A stretch of 64,000 nt of DNA from Nematostella vectensis (Eukaryota; Cnidaria; Anthozoa; Actiniaria; Edwardsiidae). The stretch lies in the NCBI RefSeq assembly GCF_932526225.1, contig NC_064048.1:5934627-5998626 (forward strand), given 5' to 3'. The translations under genes and the position numbers were made by a program. The notes beneath the pieces are model-generated. The model worked only from the letters and a program-made list of their open reading frames with translations. It made no database searches and was not told the origin of the DNA. Below, one piece after another: positions 37,906-50,900 of the stretch. Every line of letters begins with the position of its first letter. Position 1 is the stretch's first letter.

Positions 37906-40900
37906 TTAATTAGTACTGCCTCTTTCTTCATCTACATTGTCTTCTACGTTGTCTTCTAAATTTTCTAAATCAGCTAAAACTCTGCTACGTAGTAGCTCCT
38001 TTTCACTTTCTATAGAAACCATGATACAGTTTCGTCCCTCTTGCAAGATGGTGGCCATTGCAATGGCTGAAGGTATAAATAAGAGAACAGAATCACTTTT
38101 ACAACAACACTTTCTCGCTAGAGTGGCAATACCATTGTCGTGGTCTGCCACCTCTTCTACTTCTGCAATACTCGGGCCTTCCTGACGTGCCACTGACCAG
38201 TGCCCCAGTACGTAGGTGATCAGGGAGGCTAAAATGAAAACAAACAAAAAATGAGTAAAGGAATAATCCAATTTCAAGTATCAATCGGATTAATTATTAA
38301 ATGGGAAGCTGTAAGACTGGAATAACTTATTTAACTTTCCATTTTTTGGATTGATTTCGAGACAGCATTTGTTGCAACAGCACCAGAAAATACACATCAA
38401 TCTGATTTTATTCATTTGATATTGTTGTGAGACAAATTAATACTATATTGTATAAATGATTTAAGATTACAGTGGAATGTTTTAGAGGACTGATCCACCA
38501 ATTCATGTCCCAATGCAGGAATTATCCAAAAACCGCCCAACTTTGGTCATTGAACAAAACTTGGTCAAATAAATTAAGAGGGTATTTGGCCAAGGGCATT
38601 ACTTAACTAATTTCTACTGACCTTTAGATTTGATATAAAAGTGCCCTGATTTTGAAGATGTGGCACCCTCAGCTGTCATAACTTCTTTCAGATGTTTTAC
38701 ATCGTCTATTTTTGTGATTAATGATATGCTGAAGGAAGTCAACTTAGTGAAGTTAACTTTAGCTACCATCTTAATGATATCTTTTGCAGTCTGCAAGTTA
38801 GAACAAATTTGTAAGAAATTAGATTGGGTTATTTTCTTACTTTTAATTAATGTTTAATTGACAGATACAGTGAAACTGGGGACCTTCATGTGGCCAAAAA
38901 ATAGTGGTTTGGCTTACACAGAAATTGCTTGGAAATTAAGAGGGTTTTTAACCAGAACATAGATGGATTACATGTATTAAAAATTGATATTGTTATCCGT
39001 CCAATAGTTATTAAAGTGCATATCACTTCTGAGAGGAGAGGAAGTGGACTGATGGTTGTCCTTCAACATCACTAATACCGAAAATTCTGTCTCTGTCGAT
39101 ACCTGTTTTGGTTCGCGAGATATGAAGGATCAAAGATTTATCATGTCTCTAAACTAAGAAAAAATGCATGGCATAATTTTATGTCTAGTATCAGAATTTT
39201 GGGTGTAATTCCAGTAAAATTAGGAAAAAAAAATTTGGAAAACACCCCTGAGATGATTAAAACTGGGCATAGTTCTACACTTAAGTGAATAAAGTTTGGC
39301 GTAAAAAAAAAAATCTAGGCATATTTATGCCTGTATCGGCCGCCATTTCGAGCCCTGTTTATGCAAAGGTATCATGTGATGATGACATGTCAAAGGTAGA
39401 ATATATGAGTGCTAAAATCAGCCATTGTGTTCATAATCGATATGTTTGCATGAATAAAGCCAACTTGGCCTGACCATCATTGTGTAAGAAAATAGGCGAT
39501 TTAGAAAAAAATGGCCTATAAATTAGATGCATCTGTCTAAAACGATACCTCCTGTCATGTCATCAAAAGGCTAATATGCATACATCTTTGATCCTTCATA
39601 TCTTGTGAATGAAAAAAGATATTGAGGCAGAATTTTCGGTATTTTGATAAGTTCAAGCAAAACATTCAAAAGTGGCCATTTAACAGAGTGGGGATTTTTT
39701 CTGTACACATTTACTATAGGCACACATACCCTTTCATCTGTTTCTTTGGCTATGGTGAAAGAGACACCTTGAAATCTTGGCAAGTCAGCCACATTCTGAT
39801 GAATGGTATCCATTCCTGTGATTATGATGCCGTTTCCACCAGAATTGCTTTTGATAATTTCTGGGCCAATGTTCCCTTCTTCAGGATCCATAACATGCTT
39901 GATGTGCCCAAGAAACTTCTGAAAAGAATGTGACTTTTCCAAGTCACAGCCCTTCAAAATATTAAGAAAGCAACAATTATGTACAGTAAATGCATGTATA
40001 CTACCTACACCAAATGTTATGACGGTTGGTGAACATTGGCAGCAGGATATAAACTTCTACGCTTCATTTCTTGTATAATATAACTATTTATCTTCCCTTT
40101 ACAGTGCCATGGCTAGCAAGATGCGAGCCAGGCACGCACCTCGTTTTCAATTCAGAAATACCCAAAAATAGCTCTATTTTTTGTAATTACATTGTGGAAT
40201 TATTGAATTACTAGCTTTGACTTAAAAAAAATTGTGTCTGGCTACGGACCTGCTTTGGGAATACAGTAATTGTTAAACTATTTATACCCAAAATGCCAAA
40301 TTGATATTTTTGTTACAGTTTGATTTCCCAAAAAGGATGCAAATTATACATGTGGCATCATCTCCACCACTTTGAAAAAGTCTATACTATTAAAATCCTT
40401 AATTAATTACCTAAGAAAATTACTATTGTTATATACCAGATGTCAATGTCTGGCTCTACCTCGGAAAACATCAGCGGTCTCAGGATCACAAAATACACTG
40501 TTCCTCGGACCCAGTCAATAAGTGATATAAGTATGTTCTGTAATGCTAAATGTTTTACAAAGCAAAGCTAACTTTTGTTACAGAAGCATACCACAAAGTT
40601 AAGCAAGTTCTTCGGTGACACACTCTTTCCAAGCTTGTTGGATAGTTCATCCCAGTCCACTTTAAAGTATTCCATAATTGCCTCTTGAATCGGCCTTAGA
40701 CGCTTGGCTTCCCTGGCTGCCTTTGCGAATTCAGTGAGCGACATTTCCTTGTTTGTAACCTAGCAAGGAAAATTAATAGCAATTGTAAAGAATGCCCTAC
40801 TAAAACTGCTTCTTCATCATCATAGAGTTCATGTGGTATTTGCAGTACATGAACCAGAAGTTCAATTGAAACAAGTAATTTCTCTTTGTACTGCACATGC

Positions 40901-43900
40901 ATGAAAAGAAGGCCTGTAGAATTTGTTTACCTTTTTTAGCAAATACAATGAATCGTCATTTGTTAAATTGCAGATCTCCTTTAGATGGGACTGGCGAAGA
41001 ACAGGTTTCCCATATTTAATTACGTCACCAGCCTTGACCTTTCCTTGGTCTTTAACCTCACCAGCCTCCCACATTTGATGAAGTTTCTGCAGTTCTATCC
41101 ACTCATTTCCAGACATTCTGGAAATAGTGAAATGTTCACTCAAGTTGGCTCTCTGGAATAAATCACAAATTGCAACAAATTAAACATTAATTTAACATCT
41201 AATTTAAAATTCTTTCACTCAGTTACAGTAAGTCATTTTTTGCACTGCAATCTACAGTACTTTACAGTCTAAGTAAAGTAAATAAATAATTTCAAGTCAT
41301 ATTCATCATTTTTTTGTATTTAATTAAACACAAACATGCGTTATAAAAAGGGTAGCTCTGCCCATTTTTCGCAAGCTCTACGATCTGCTATGAAATTCAC
41401 CTTCTTGTTTAAAAGTTCTGCGCAGACCTCCCTCCACTTCTCACTAGGTTCTGGGGGATCCTGGCTGAGGTCCTGATTTGCAGTGCCAAAAAGCTCAGTT
41501 CTGCATATTTCCAGCTAAAAGACCAGAAACAGAAAATATCATAAGCCAATCGAACTTGAGAATAATCACAAATTTAAAGTTAGGATATAATAATAATAAT
41601 AGCCTACATGGTAAGGAAGTTAATAGAGTGCTTGCAATAAAAGCATGAAACACTAAATAATATTTTGTACTATTTTGTAGGATTTAGTACTATTTAGTGA
41701 ATTTAGTAAAAATAGTTTAAGCATGAAGGCAGTGTAGATTTCAACAATTCATCATACATTCATTTACTGAGAGCTTGAAATCTACACCGCCTTCATGCTT
41801 CAACTATTTTTACTAAATTTACTAAATAGTCAGGAGAATAATAAAAAAAGATATTTAAAGGTTGAAAAACACAAAATTGCCCAGAAATGTACAGTGTATT
41901 CAAAGGATAAGGGTCACAATTCAACTACTACCAAAATAGCTATGTGCTAATACAAATTAGCTGCATATCTGTGGGAAAAAAACTTCACATCAAGTTTTGT
42001 AAAAACAACTGCAATCTTCAGCTCTTTGTAGGTTACTCATACTGTATATGTACCTCATCTTTGAAAGTCAGATCATGGCGAAATCCACCTGTATTATTGT
42101 GATCTGCCCCAACAAATCTTGCCTCTTCATCTGACAGACCAACATAAACCTTTGCTACCCTTCCAGAAAAGTGTACATTTGTGGGATCTTCAGCATGCAT
42201 TTTCTGGGTAGCCAGCATCAAATGGGTACCACCAAGGACTTCATATTCATACCCGGCCCTCATTCTTTCCTTGTCAAAAAGTTGTTTTTCTTGGACATCT
42301 TTTACCAAAACCGACAAAATCTGGTAGCTTCCAGATGGCTTTGCTCGTAGTTGTTTTTGCAAATCATCCAAAAAGGTTTTATTTACTTCCCTGCTTTGTC
42401 TTTGCTTGGGAGGGAGCACCAGCTTCTCAATAGGAATAAAGTGCACAAGATCTGGAAAAAAAATTTTCACTAAATTAATGCTGGACCCCCAAAAGGGGGG
42501 GGAATTTGAAAGAAATGCCGACATTTAACTCAAGAAGTGGATACATCTGTAGTGAATCAAATAAGATTTTGTGTCATTGCGTGACATTTATTTTTTAGTC
42601 TAATATAATTGAACTCTATGCTTCACTTCGAGTTAGAGGGATGTTTGAGTTATCAAAGGTTCCAGTTATTGGGGGAAAAATTGCAGTAATGTATGAGGCA
42701 AATCCAAGGGAAATTGATTTCGGTTTGGTTTAGCGTGAGGTTCTAGTAACCGAGGGTTCGAGTTAGTGGGATTCAACTGTATTGAAGTTTTTTATTATAG
42801 ATTAGAAATATTTTATAACCTCAATGGAATCAATACAGTACATTGTCATGGACAGATGTTCTTTAAGGGTGTTTGTTCTTGTGCACCCCAACAGAAATGC
42901 TTGTTTCCCTCCAAAAAATTCATACAGCTTTTCTTGCTCCAATTTGGAATACATTGAACTTGTCAGACAATCTTGGTGTATTTTTTTGCTTGTTTATGTA
43001 TTTCCAAATCGCTTCTTAATTGAACTTGTGCATTCCCAAAAAGTTCAAATTGCATGTGAGCCTCTATTTTAATATTTTGAAAATCTGTATACTGACTCAT
43101 GCAATTTATTCCAAAGAGGAACTCAAAGTCACATAATAACCATTTACAAAAGTCAACTGTAAAGCACCTTGCTTGGTGTCTCACCCCCAAGTAAACTGAG
43201 TTAAGCAATTTACTTACTGTCAATGAGATGCTCATCACATCGCTGCCGTAGGTCCAATATACAGCCATCTTTGTCATCTTTTTTGGATCTTTTTGCATCA
43301 CTTGTTGCAAAAAGAGGTGGTGTTTGTCTTTTTTGCACTGGTGGTGTAGTGTTGTGGTTTGGCGCTGTCTGTGTGGTACTGCTTTCTGTGGCCTCATCAA
43401 CAGACGGTAGCTCCTTGAGTGCCTGTATCTTGCCACAGAGCTCTCTAGCTAAACCCTCAGCACTTCTACATGCTATTTTCCTTAAGTCACCATCACAATC
43501 AAATTGATTGAAGAATTCTGGATACAGCATAACAGATCTGGTAGGCTTGGTAGCATTATGGGCAAATTCAAGCTGGAAAAAAATACACTGATTAAGACCA
43601 GCTGGCCAAAAAAATTCTACCAATATATTTTCAATATGCTATCAATCATAAAAGTCTACTTAATAAAATACTGAAGATCAGCATTGGGCACTTTGGTATA
43701 CTTTGGGTTCTGTTGAAATCCATAGGCAAAACTTGGACCCTCTCAACATGTTCCTATATTCATTCTATTTCATATTGATAACGGGATGTCGTACTGAAAA
43801 AAAAAAATTGTGCAGCTCTGGTCTGATGAGACACTTTTAAGTGTTAGAAAGGCTCACCTTCACTACATCTCTCGTTACTTCTTTGCCTCCTCTACCTCTA

Positions 43901-44031
43901 ACTGTTGCAGAAGACTTTTTTGCACCTATTACATTTGAAAACTGTTGTATGCGTTTTCCGCCTTTGTGTAAGAAACCCTTGCCAGATTCGATTTTGATAT
44001 ACCACAACTTCTCCTCGTTACTTCTTCCCAT
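37906..44031 (-). CDS. ParB/sulfiredoxin-fold domain protein, nine exons
   Basis: Exons are 44031-43858, 43572-43218, 42451-42054, 41514-41401, 41152-40931, 40759-40593, 39951-39730, 38790-38622 and 38228-37906, giving about 714 aa. The start ATG opens a short basic exon (MGRSNEEKLWYIK). Exon 3 (about residues 177-309) carries the recognisable domain: HFIPIEKLVLPPKQR, FLDDLQKQL, then YEVLGGTHLMLATQ (equivalent to the G-x-HR box of ParB and sulfiredoxin), VYVGLSDEEARFVG and HNNTGGF. In bacteria ParB binds centromere-like sites and hydrolyses CTP; relatives act as nucleases or kinases. The remaining exons are soluble and unassigned, and the C-terminus is acidic. All other junction phases agree, but by my count exon 40759-40593 is one base short of the 168 expected. 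Its protein reads sensibly (NKEMSLTEFAKAAREAK), so I suspect a counting error, though a frameshift is possible. It shares a divergent promoter with the next gene. Confidence 0.75.
41689..41830. mobile_element. Intronic foldback element with ~55-bp arms
   Basis: The left arm, ACTATTTAGTGAATTTAGTA and onward through AAGCATGAAGGC, and the right arm, GCCTTCATGCTT through ACTAAATTTACTAAATAGT, are near-perfect reverse complements around a ~30-bp loop. It lies in the intron between ParB-gene exons 3 and 4. Confidence 0.75.
42604..42777. mobile_element. Degenerate pogo-like MITE
   Basis: The left side, ATTGAACTCTATGC, and right side, GAGTTAGTGGGATTCAACTG, carry the diverged inverted ends seen in other copies in this window. 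TA follows the right end. It lies in the ParB-gene intron upstream of exon 3. Confidence 0.45.
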
Positions 44032-44923
44032 TTTTGTAAAAATAGAGATATTAAGGAATTACACTAAGGGTTAAAGTTTGTGATAACAATGCAAAGACCC
44101 GGGACAGAGGCCTGTGGCTTTATACTGTCTCGGTCAAGCTGCCCTGCCTAGCGGTACTTATTGCAATTACGCTTCAGCTCGCTTATACTTAAAAAATTAC
44201 ACAACATAGGTTAATCCGGGAGTGTCAAAGCATCCTTTTGTTATGTTTTGTAACAGGAAATTAGCTTCCAGCATAGTTTTTAGCAGTTAAGCTAGTGTAA
44301 TAGCGCGGTCCAGGACACAGCGTGGGATCATGTAGCTTAAGCTTTTAAATTTGTCCGAACTCTTACAACTCTTGCGTTTAATACAAGGTCAAAAGACAAA
44401 AGTTAGATGGTCCATATTTTGCTGAGAAAACTGAAGTTTAACTTAAAAATTAATTAACACAAGGCCAAAGCAAAAACGACGGTGAAATCGTACGACTACT
44501 TAACTTTATAAAACAGAGATTAAACAGTGATTGGATATTTGAAACAGCCTCAGTTGAAAGAACTTACCGATTACAAAGAATTCGGCAAACTTGATACCGG
44601 CACTTCTAGCATTCAGTTTAGACATGCAGGTAATGCTGAAACGGCCATTTAATTGACTTATTCTCAAAGAAAGGGGCCCGACACCAACGATTTGTTTGCT
44701 AGCTGTTGCACGTTTTTGCCGCTGCCGCCTTCTGGACTCTGGACTTTTGACGTCATAGCTTCCGCTTACGTGTCGTGTGATTGGACAACAGACAAAAATT
44801 TGATTGAAATCACGTGCTCAATCAACGCGCTCAACTCAACAGTCACACATTCAGTCTCTAAAACAGCTCCATGTTTTTCCAAGTCTTCACTTTTATGCTC
44901 TTTATATTGTCGTTTTCAATACC
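44032..44923. promoter_or_regulatory. Bidirectional promoter region between the two divergent genes
   Basis: 892 bp separate the two start codons. A perfect CRE palindrome TGACGTCA lies at 44748-44755, and an inverted CCAAT box (ATTGG) at 44780-44784, both about 140-175 bp upstream of the plus-strand ATG. This arrangement is typical of co-regulated divergent gene pairs. TTTATATT near 44900 is a weak TATA candidate. Confidence 0.55.
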
Positions 44924-47900
44924 ATGGACAACGATAGTCCAGGACCAGCACTTTTTACCAGTACACCGATAAAAAACAGATCGATTGGCTTGAATACAGA
45001 AACAAGTTCGTCGCCCTTCAAAAGGCAACGAATGACGGCTGTTAGCTATGGACGTGGCGAGTTCTCTACTCCCTCAGATGACTGCATAATCTTCGATGAT
45101 TCATTCAGTTCCTGCTCAAGTCCCGAAAATAAACAACTGTACTCCCCAGTGGTTGCCAGATTATTGGATGAATCTCGAAGTAGCGAGTTAGAAGAACTGT
45201 CTTACTCTCCAGTGGTTGCCAGATTATTGGATGAATCTAGCGAGTCAGAGATCGAGACGACACCCCAAAAACAACAACACGTGAGACTCCTTGATGAAAC
45301 AGAAAGCAGCATAGATTCGTTTGCCGACTGCTTGAATCCACCCATATTGCTTGACAATGACAAAGAAAGCAGAGTCAGTAGCCTTGATGCGACCATCCAG
45401 CCAACTACAGTAGATACAACTGTGATTCAAAGAAGTGAAGCTCAAGAAGACGACGAAGTATTGTCAGGTGAACGCATTTTTTTTTTCAGTTTATAACTAA
45501 GCTTACATCTTTTTGAATAGTCAAAATCAGTTTGAATTAGCAGGAGTTCGAGTTACAGTAGGCAAGTCAAAAATGAAAAGTTTTGAGTCATTCAAACAAA
45601 TTTTATTGTTCGATTATGTTTGATTACTGAATCCAATCAAAATCAATCGAACGATTGGTTCATGTAGCCTACAAGTAACTTACCGTAGTGAAATTGCAAC
45701 CATAAAGACTGACTAAATTCGACCAACTACTGTTGTAGTCTGATTTTACTATAAAACGATTCTCCCTCTTGCCTGAGCCTTTGGCCTCATGGGCTATTGG
45801 CTTCTAGCCCATTCGGGCTTTAGGAATAATGATTAAATAAAGTAGCCCATAATTTGATGAAGTGTTCCCCCTCAAAAAAAAAATACTAGTACTGTACAGT
45901 GAGTGTCTATGTATCTAAGATTAGCTATTTGGTTGTTTGCAGGAGTTTTTTCTTTTAGCTCTAATGCCAGTGACATAAGCAATCACGAATTTGCTGAAGG
46001 TAAGAAGTTTACTTGTCAATATTTTTCTCTTCACACTAAGAGTTATTTAGTACATATAAATAAAAAAACTACTTTACTACTCACAATGCAATAAGACAAT
46101 AGAAAATATTGCATAAGTATCTTTCATCCACGATGAATAATTTATTCCAATTTACATATACATACTTTTTCTGTAAAGATTGTTTGTAAGAAATAGACTA
46201 CAGTAGAACCTCTATTAAGCTTCCACCTATTAAGTGGCCAACCTCTATTAAGTATCCACTTTTGAAATCCCAAAAATATATATATTTTCTAATCAAGTAT
46301 ATTATTTGGTACCTCTATTAAGCGGCCAACCTCTATTAAACTGCCACTTCTTAAGGTCCAGATGGAGGTTAATAGAGGTTCCACTGTAGTTGGCAGTTAA
46401 TTCTGCCATTTGATAGAAGCAAAATGGCAAAACACTGTCACAATCACTGAAAAGAGCTCCTGAAAATTAGCAAAAATAAAAGCAATTTGTAATACTTTTG
46501 GGACTATCAGAATGGTGACCATGTCAGCTTAATAGAGGTGACCCCTTAATATATAGGGATAAATTGTGCATTACTGTATACACATTTCAAATATAATATC
46601 CTTGAGTTTGTATAAGATGCATTTGCCAAATAAAAATGAATAAAGGCCTGACCCACTGTTCCCACAATGCACTGCTTCAACGCCATTTTTGTCGGTGACA
46701 ATCAAAACAAACAACTCTAAAAGTGAATCAGATTGGCTAAATGTTGCAGATTTCCATTGGTTTGCACATCAAACTGAATTTTCTCATGAACCGGGCTGTT
46801 TCTCATGTTTAGAATTTTGGAAACAATAAACATAATCAGTGCATAATGCAAGTCATGTCCTTCAATGTAAATACATAGATACAGGTACCCTTAATTCATT
46901 TTTTTTATATACTACCAGAAGTTTACTCATTATTGGATGATAGTATTGATGCCAATACCTCAAATGCTGACAGTGAAGATGAAAAGCCCAGGAGTTTGCC
47001 ACAAAGTTGGGTTGATCAAGCTGATAACAATTGTGATGGTTTGGATAAACCCAAAGGTATGGTACAATTAAATTTTTCAAATGAAGTATGAAACTTTGTT
47101 GGAATTATTTTGAGATTTCGAAATAATCAGTCTTCTAATGCAAAACCAGTATAATCAGTCTTCTAATGCAATACCAGTATTGAAAAAAAAAATGACAAAG
47201 GAGTGACTGACTAGGGATCTTTCACTAGTGGAACCCCGCACTACGGACACCCATATTAAGCTTTTGCTGTACATAGGTACTGTAATCACAAGTTCTCTGA
47301 AACAATTTCTAACTGGATTACAGAGACAGGAATGAGCATGCAAAACAATGTGGAAAGGGACAAAACTACATGTATGGTTACAGTACTAAGTTTGGAATTG
47401 GCCAGCAATCAGAACATTTTAATCAATGTATACCAAAAAAGCTAGACTTGAGTTTTATTGCAGTTTGACTATTGCCGTTTACTGTGTTATATCAGTTGTA
47501 AGTGTTTTTGACGTCTTTTGGAACAGCCTGCTTAATGCGGACACTCTGATAATACAGACACTTTTTCAGGTCTTGATGGTGTCCACATTAACGCATTAAC
47601 TGTACTTCATTTAAGTTAAACGAAGATGTTTATTTTTATTTCAGATGTTCTCTCGCTTGATGTAGCACATTTCAATGACAAAAACATCTTCTTAGATATT
47701 TGCAATACTGAAATTAAAAAGAACATTGACAAATGGTTGAGACACATAGGAAAATCAAGATATGTTTCACCATTTCTTTGCAAAAATGTGGATATTGTTG
47801 TAACTGATGGAGTAAGCTTGGAATCAAATTCTCAACCATTTCAAAATCAAAAAAGCATGGCAAATCGCAGTAGCTTAATGCTGCAAAAAGCTTTAAAGGC

Positions 47901-50900
47901 AAGAGGCTCATCATCCATCATAAAAAATTCAAAGAAATGGAACATCAAAATCATTAAGTGCAGAGAAATATTAGCATTAATGAAAGCAAATCCCTTCTTG
48001 CCAAAGAAGACGTGTGAAATAAAATCAAAATTATCTACAATGAAGCTAAACTCAGCAGCTTTTATCAAAGTGGAGGACAGGTCAAGAAAATACAGGCCAG
48101 AATTTGCTACATGGAATTCATTTCCTTATTTGGACTTTAACACTGAAGGATGTACTTCACCATTTCAGACATGGTTTGAAAAAGAATATGCTGAAGGAAA
48201 AAACAAACTCTGATTAACAAGTACAGTGTACATAATAATCGTCAGTGTATTTATTTTTCTACAGACTTAAAACTGAGGACAGATGAAGATCTGTTGTGGA
48301 TATTAACAATTAAATGCTGCAGCAACAAGTGTATGAGGTCTTTGTCAATTGAGGACCTTGATTATGCTCAAGTCAATTTAAAGGAACGAACACAGACTGA
48401 AAGGAGAAACTATTTATTGGACTTCATTCAGTCACACAGCAAACTTAATGATAGTGGGGAGTTTGAGACAGAGTTTATGATAAGGGGCAAAATTGTGTGC
48501 AAAGAAGCTTGGCTCCTTGCTTGTAATGTTAGCAGAAGCAGTTTTTCACGGGTGGCAAAGCAGTACAAAGATGGAGTTGTTGTGGTACAGCATGGGAACA
48601 AAGGGAAAAAAGGGATCATGGCAAAGACAGCAGATTGTATAGCGTGGCTGCAATTCTTTATTGGCTCCATTGGCGATAATCAACCAGATAGCAAGACAAT
48701 TCATTTGCCATCCTGTTTTAGTGGGGTCGATATATATAAAAAAATGAAAGATGAAAACACAAGATTTGGCCTGCCAACAATATCCCTTTCTCATTTCTAT
48801 CGTTTGTGGGAGCAGCACTTCAGTCACGTACTTATCCCTAAGGTAATGATGCCACATTTCAAAGTGAATATATCACATGTATTGTTGTAATGTATTATCA
48901 TTGATAATCAGTTTTGAGTTTGCAGGAACTTGTACTCAGTAATTCTTGTTGAAGTTACTTCTACTTCATTGGACTATAGAACACTGAACATCATACGAAA
49001 CATGGTGAAATCCCTTATGTTTTTTTCCTTCTTAAATTTTTAGGAAAATCGGTTTACTAAGTGCAATGATTGCACACAGTACAAACGGGAAAAAGAAGGC
49101 ACAATGGATAAAGGACAACGAGCCAGAATTGATCAACTTCTAAATGCCCATCTAGAGTTAGTATGGTGAGTATTATGCTGTACAGGTAGATTCATGTTTA
49201 ATTAATAAATTAACTGATTAATTTGTTTATTACATTTGTTTAGCCAGGGTTTGAAATCATTTTGATAAGTTTTTTAAAGGTCTACTTTTCTTTAAAATTT
49301 TAATAATCTGGTTTCCTTGGCTATAGTTTCAGGCAGAACACATTCACTGTCTATCAAATCATGTACAGTCATGTTTCTATGGGACATGGTTAATCCCATT
49401 CTAGCATTAAATTATAACAGTGAATAGATACATTGTATTTCCAGTTACATGTAGATTGGAATAAGGTCCATACTGTATTCATGGGTCAAAAACAAATTCT
49501 AATTAATTTTTATTATATTATTTTTTGTCAGGCAGGAGAGAAGAGTTTATTACCTTCACCGGTACAAAGCAAGAAAGTTCCCATCTAAATACCTTACTAG
49601 CATTAATGATGGTATGGACCAGCACACCACAAACATCCCCAATTTGCGGAGAATCAGCAAATCAATGGCTGGTCTTAGGATGGTTGGAACTCACCTGGTT
49701 GGGTCTATAATCCACAGTGGCCAAGTGTCTGAGGGAAAAGCCTTCTATGGCAGCTTTGACTACTACCAGTTTCCACATGACTCAAATCTGACCATCTCCA
49801 TTCTACTAGATGTGCTGGTTAAGTGGACAGAAGATCAGCATAAACTGCCACCTGTCCTCTACCTCCAGTTTGACAACTGTGTCAGAGAAAATAAGAACCA
49901 GTTCATGTTCACCTTGCTAGCCATTCTTGTCCACCTTAAGGTCTTCAAAAAGGTATGATAAAGCCTGCTAGTGGGCTATGATGGTGTCCTGTGAGAGCTG
50001 CGCTCGTTCGTAAGATATTGTTTCTTCCACTTGAAAATGAAAGTCATATCTTCGTGCCACCGTGTACGGTAATATCCTCTCTATATATTTTGCTGTTGTT
50101 TACCAACAGTCTGACAATTGCATTGCAAAATTGACGGAAGCATTGCAAAGCCAAATGGAACAAGTACTATTTTTTTAAAACACTGAAACCATGCAAACAT
50201 CATTCTAAATTGTAATATATACACTACATGTACAGTTTTGGAGGAATTAGTAAAAAAAAACTAAGATGATATTAGCCTAGTAACTTTATCTTCAATTTCT
50301 TGGGATCAGAAGAATATTCCATTGCATAGTGCATGCCATAAATTGTATTTGTGCATTCATGACAACTACAGGTAAAAATTTACTACAAGTATAACCGCGG
50401 CTTTTTTTTACTACCTATTTTTAGATACGAGTGAACTTCTTACCTGTTGGACACACACATGAGGACATTGATGCATTTTTTGGTGTGTTTTCAAAACATC
50501 TTGCCAAGCTAGATGTGTACACAATGGATGGTAAGAAGTGTTCATTTTCTAATTGGGTACACATTTAGAAAATAACATGACAGCCCATGCATTTTTATGC
50601 TTCATCGGTAGCTGAGGTAGGGGGAGGGGCCCCAGGCTCTACCGGATTTGTGACAAATGACAGTAATTGTCTTGCAGATTTCCTTTTTTGTTACATTTTT
50701 TTTTAGTTTTGGCCCACTCTTGTTTTTAATGCCAGAGCACATATACGTTAGTGTGAAATGCAGTGCACTGCTAAGTACCAATATACCTAATAAGCCCAAT
50801 AGAAACAAAAAGCCCAAACTGTTGTGCTCTTGTACTGTACATGTCCTTCACTGGAACAGAAGGTCTCTCCCCCATTATTCTCAACATCATAAAAAGTAGA

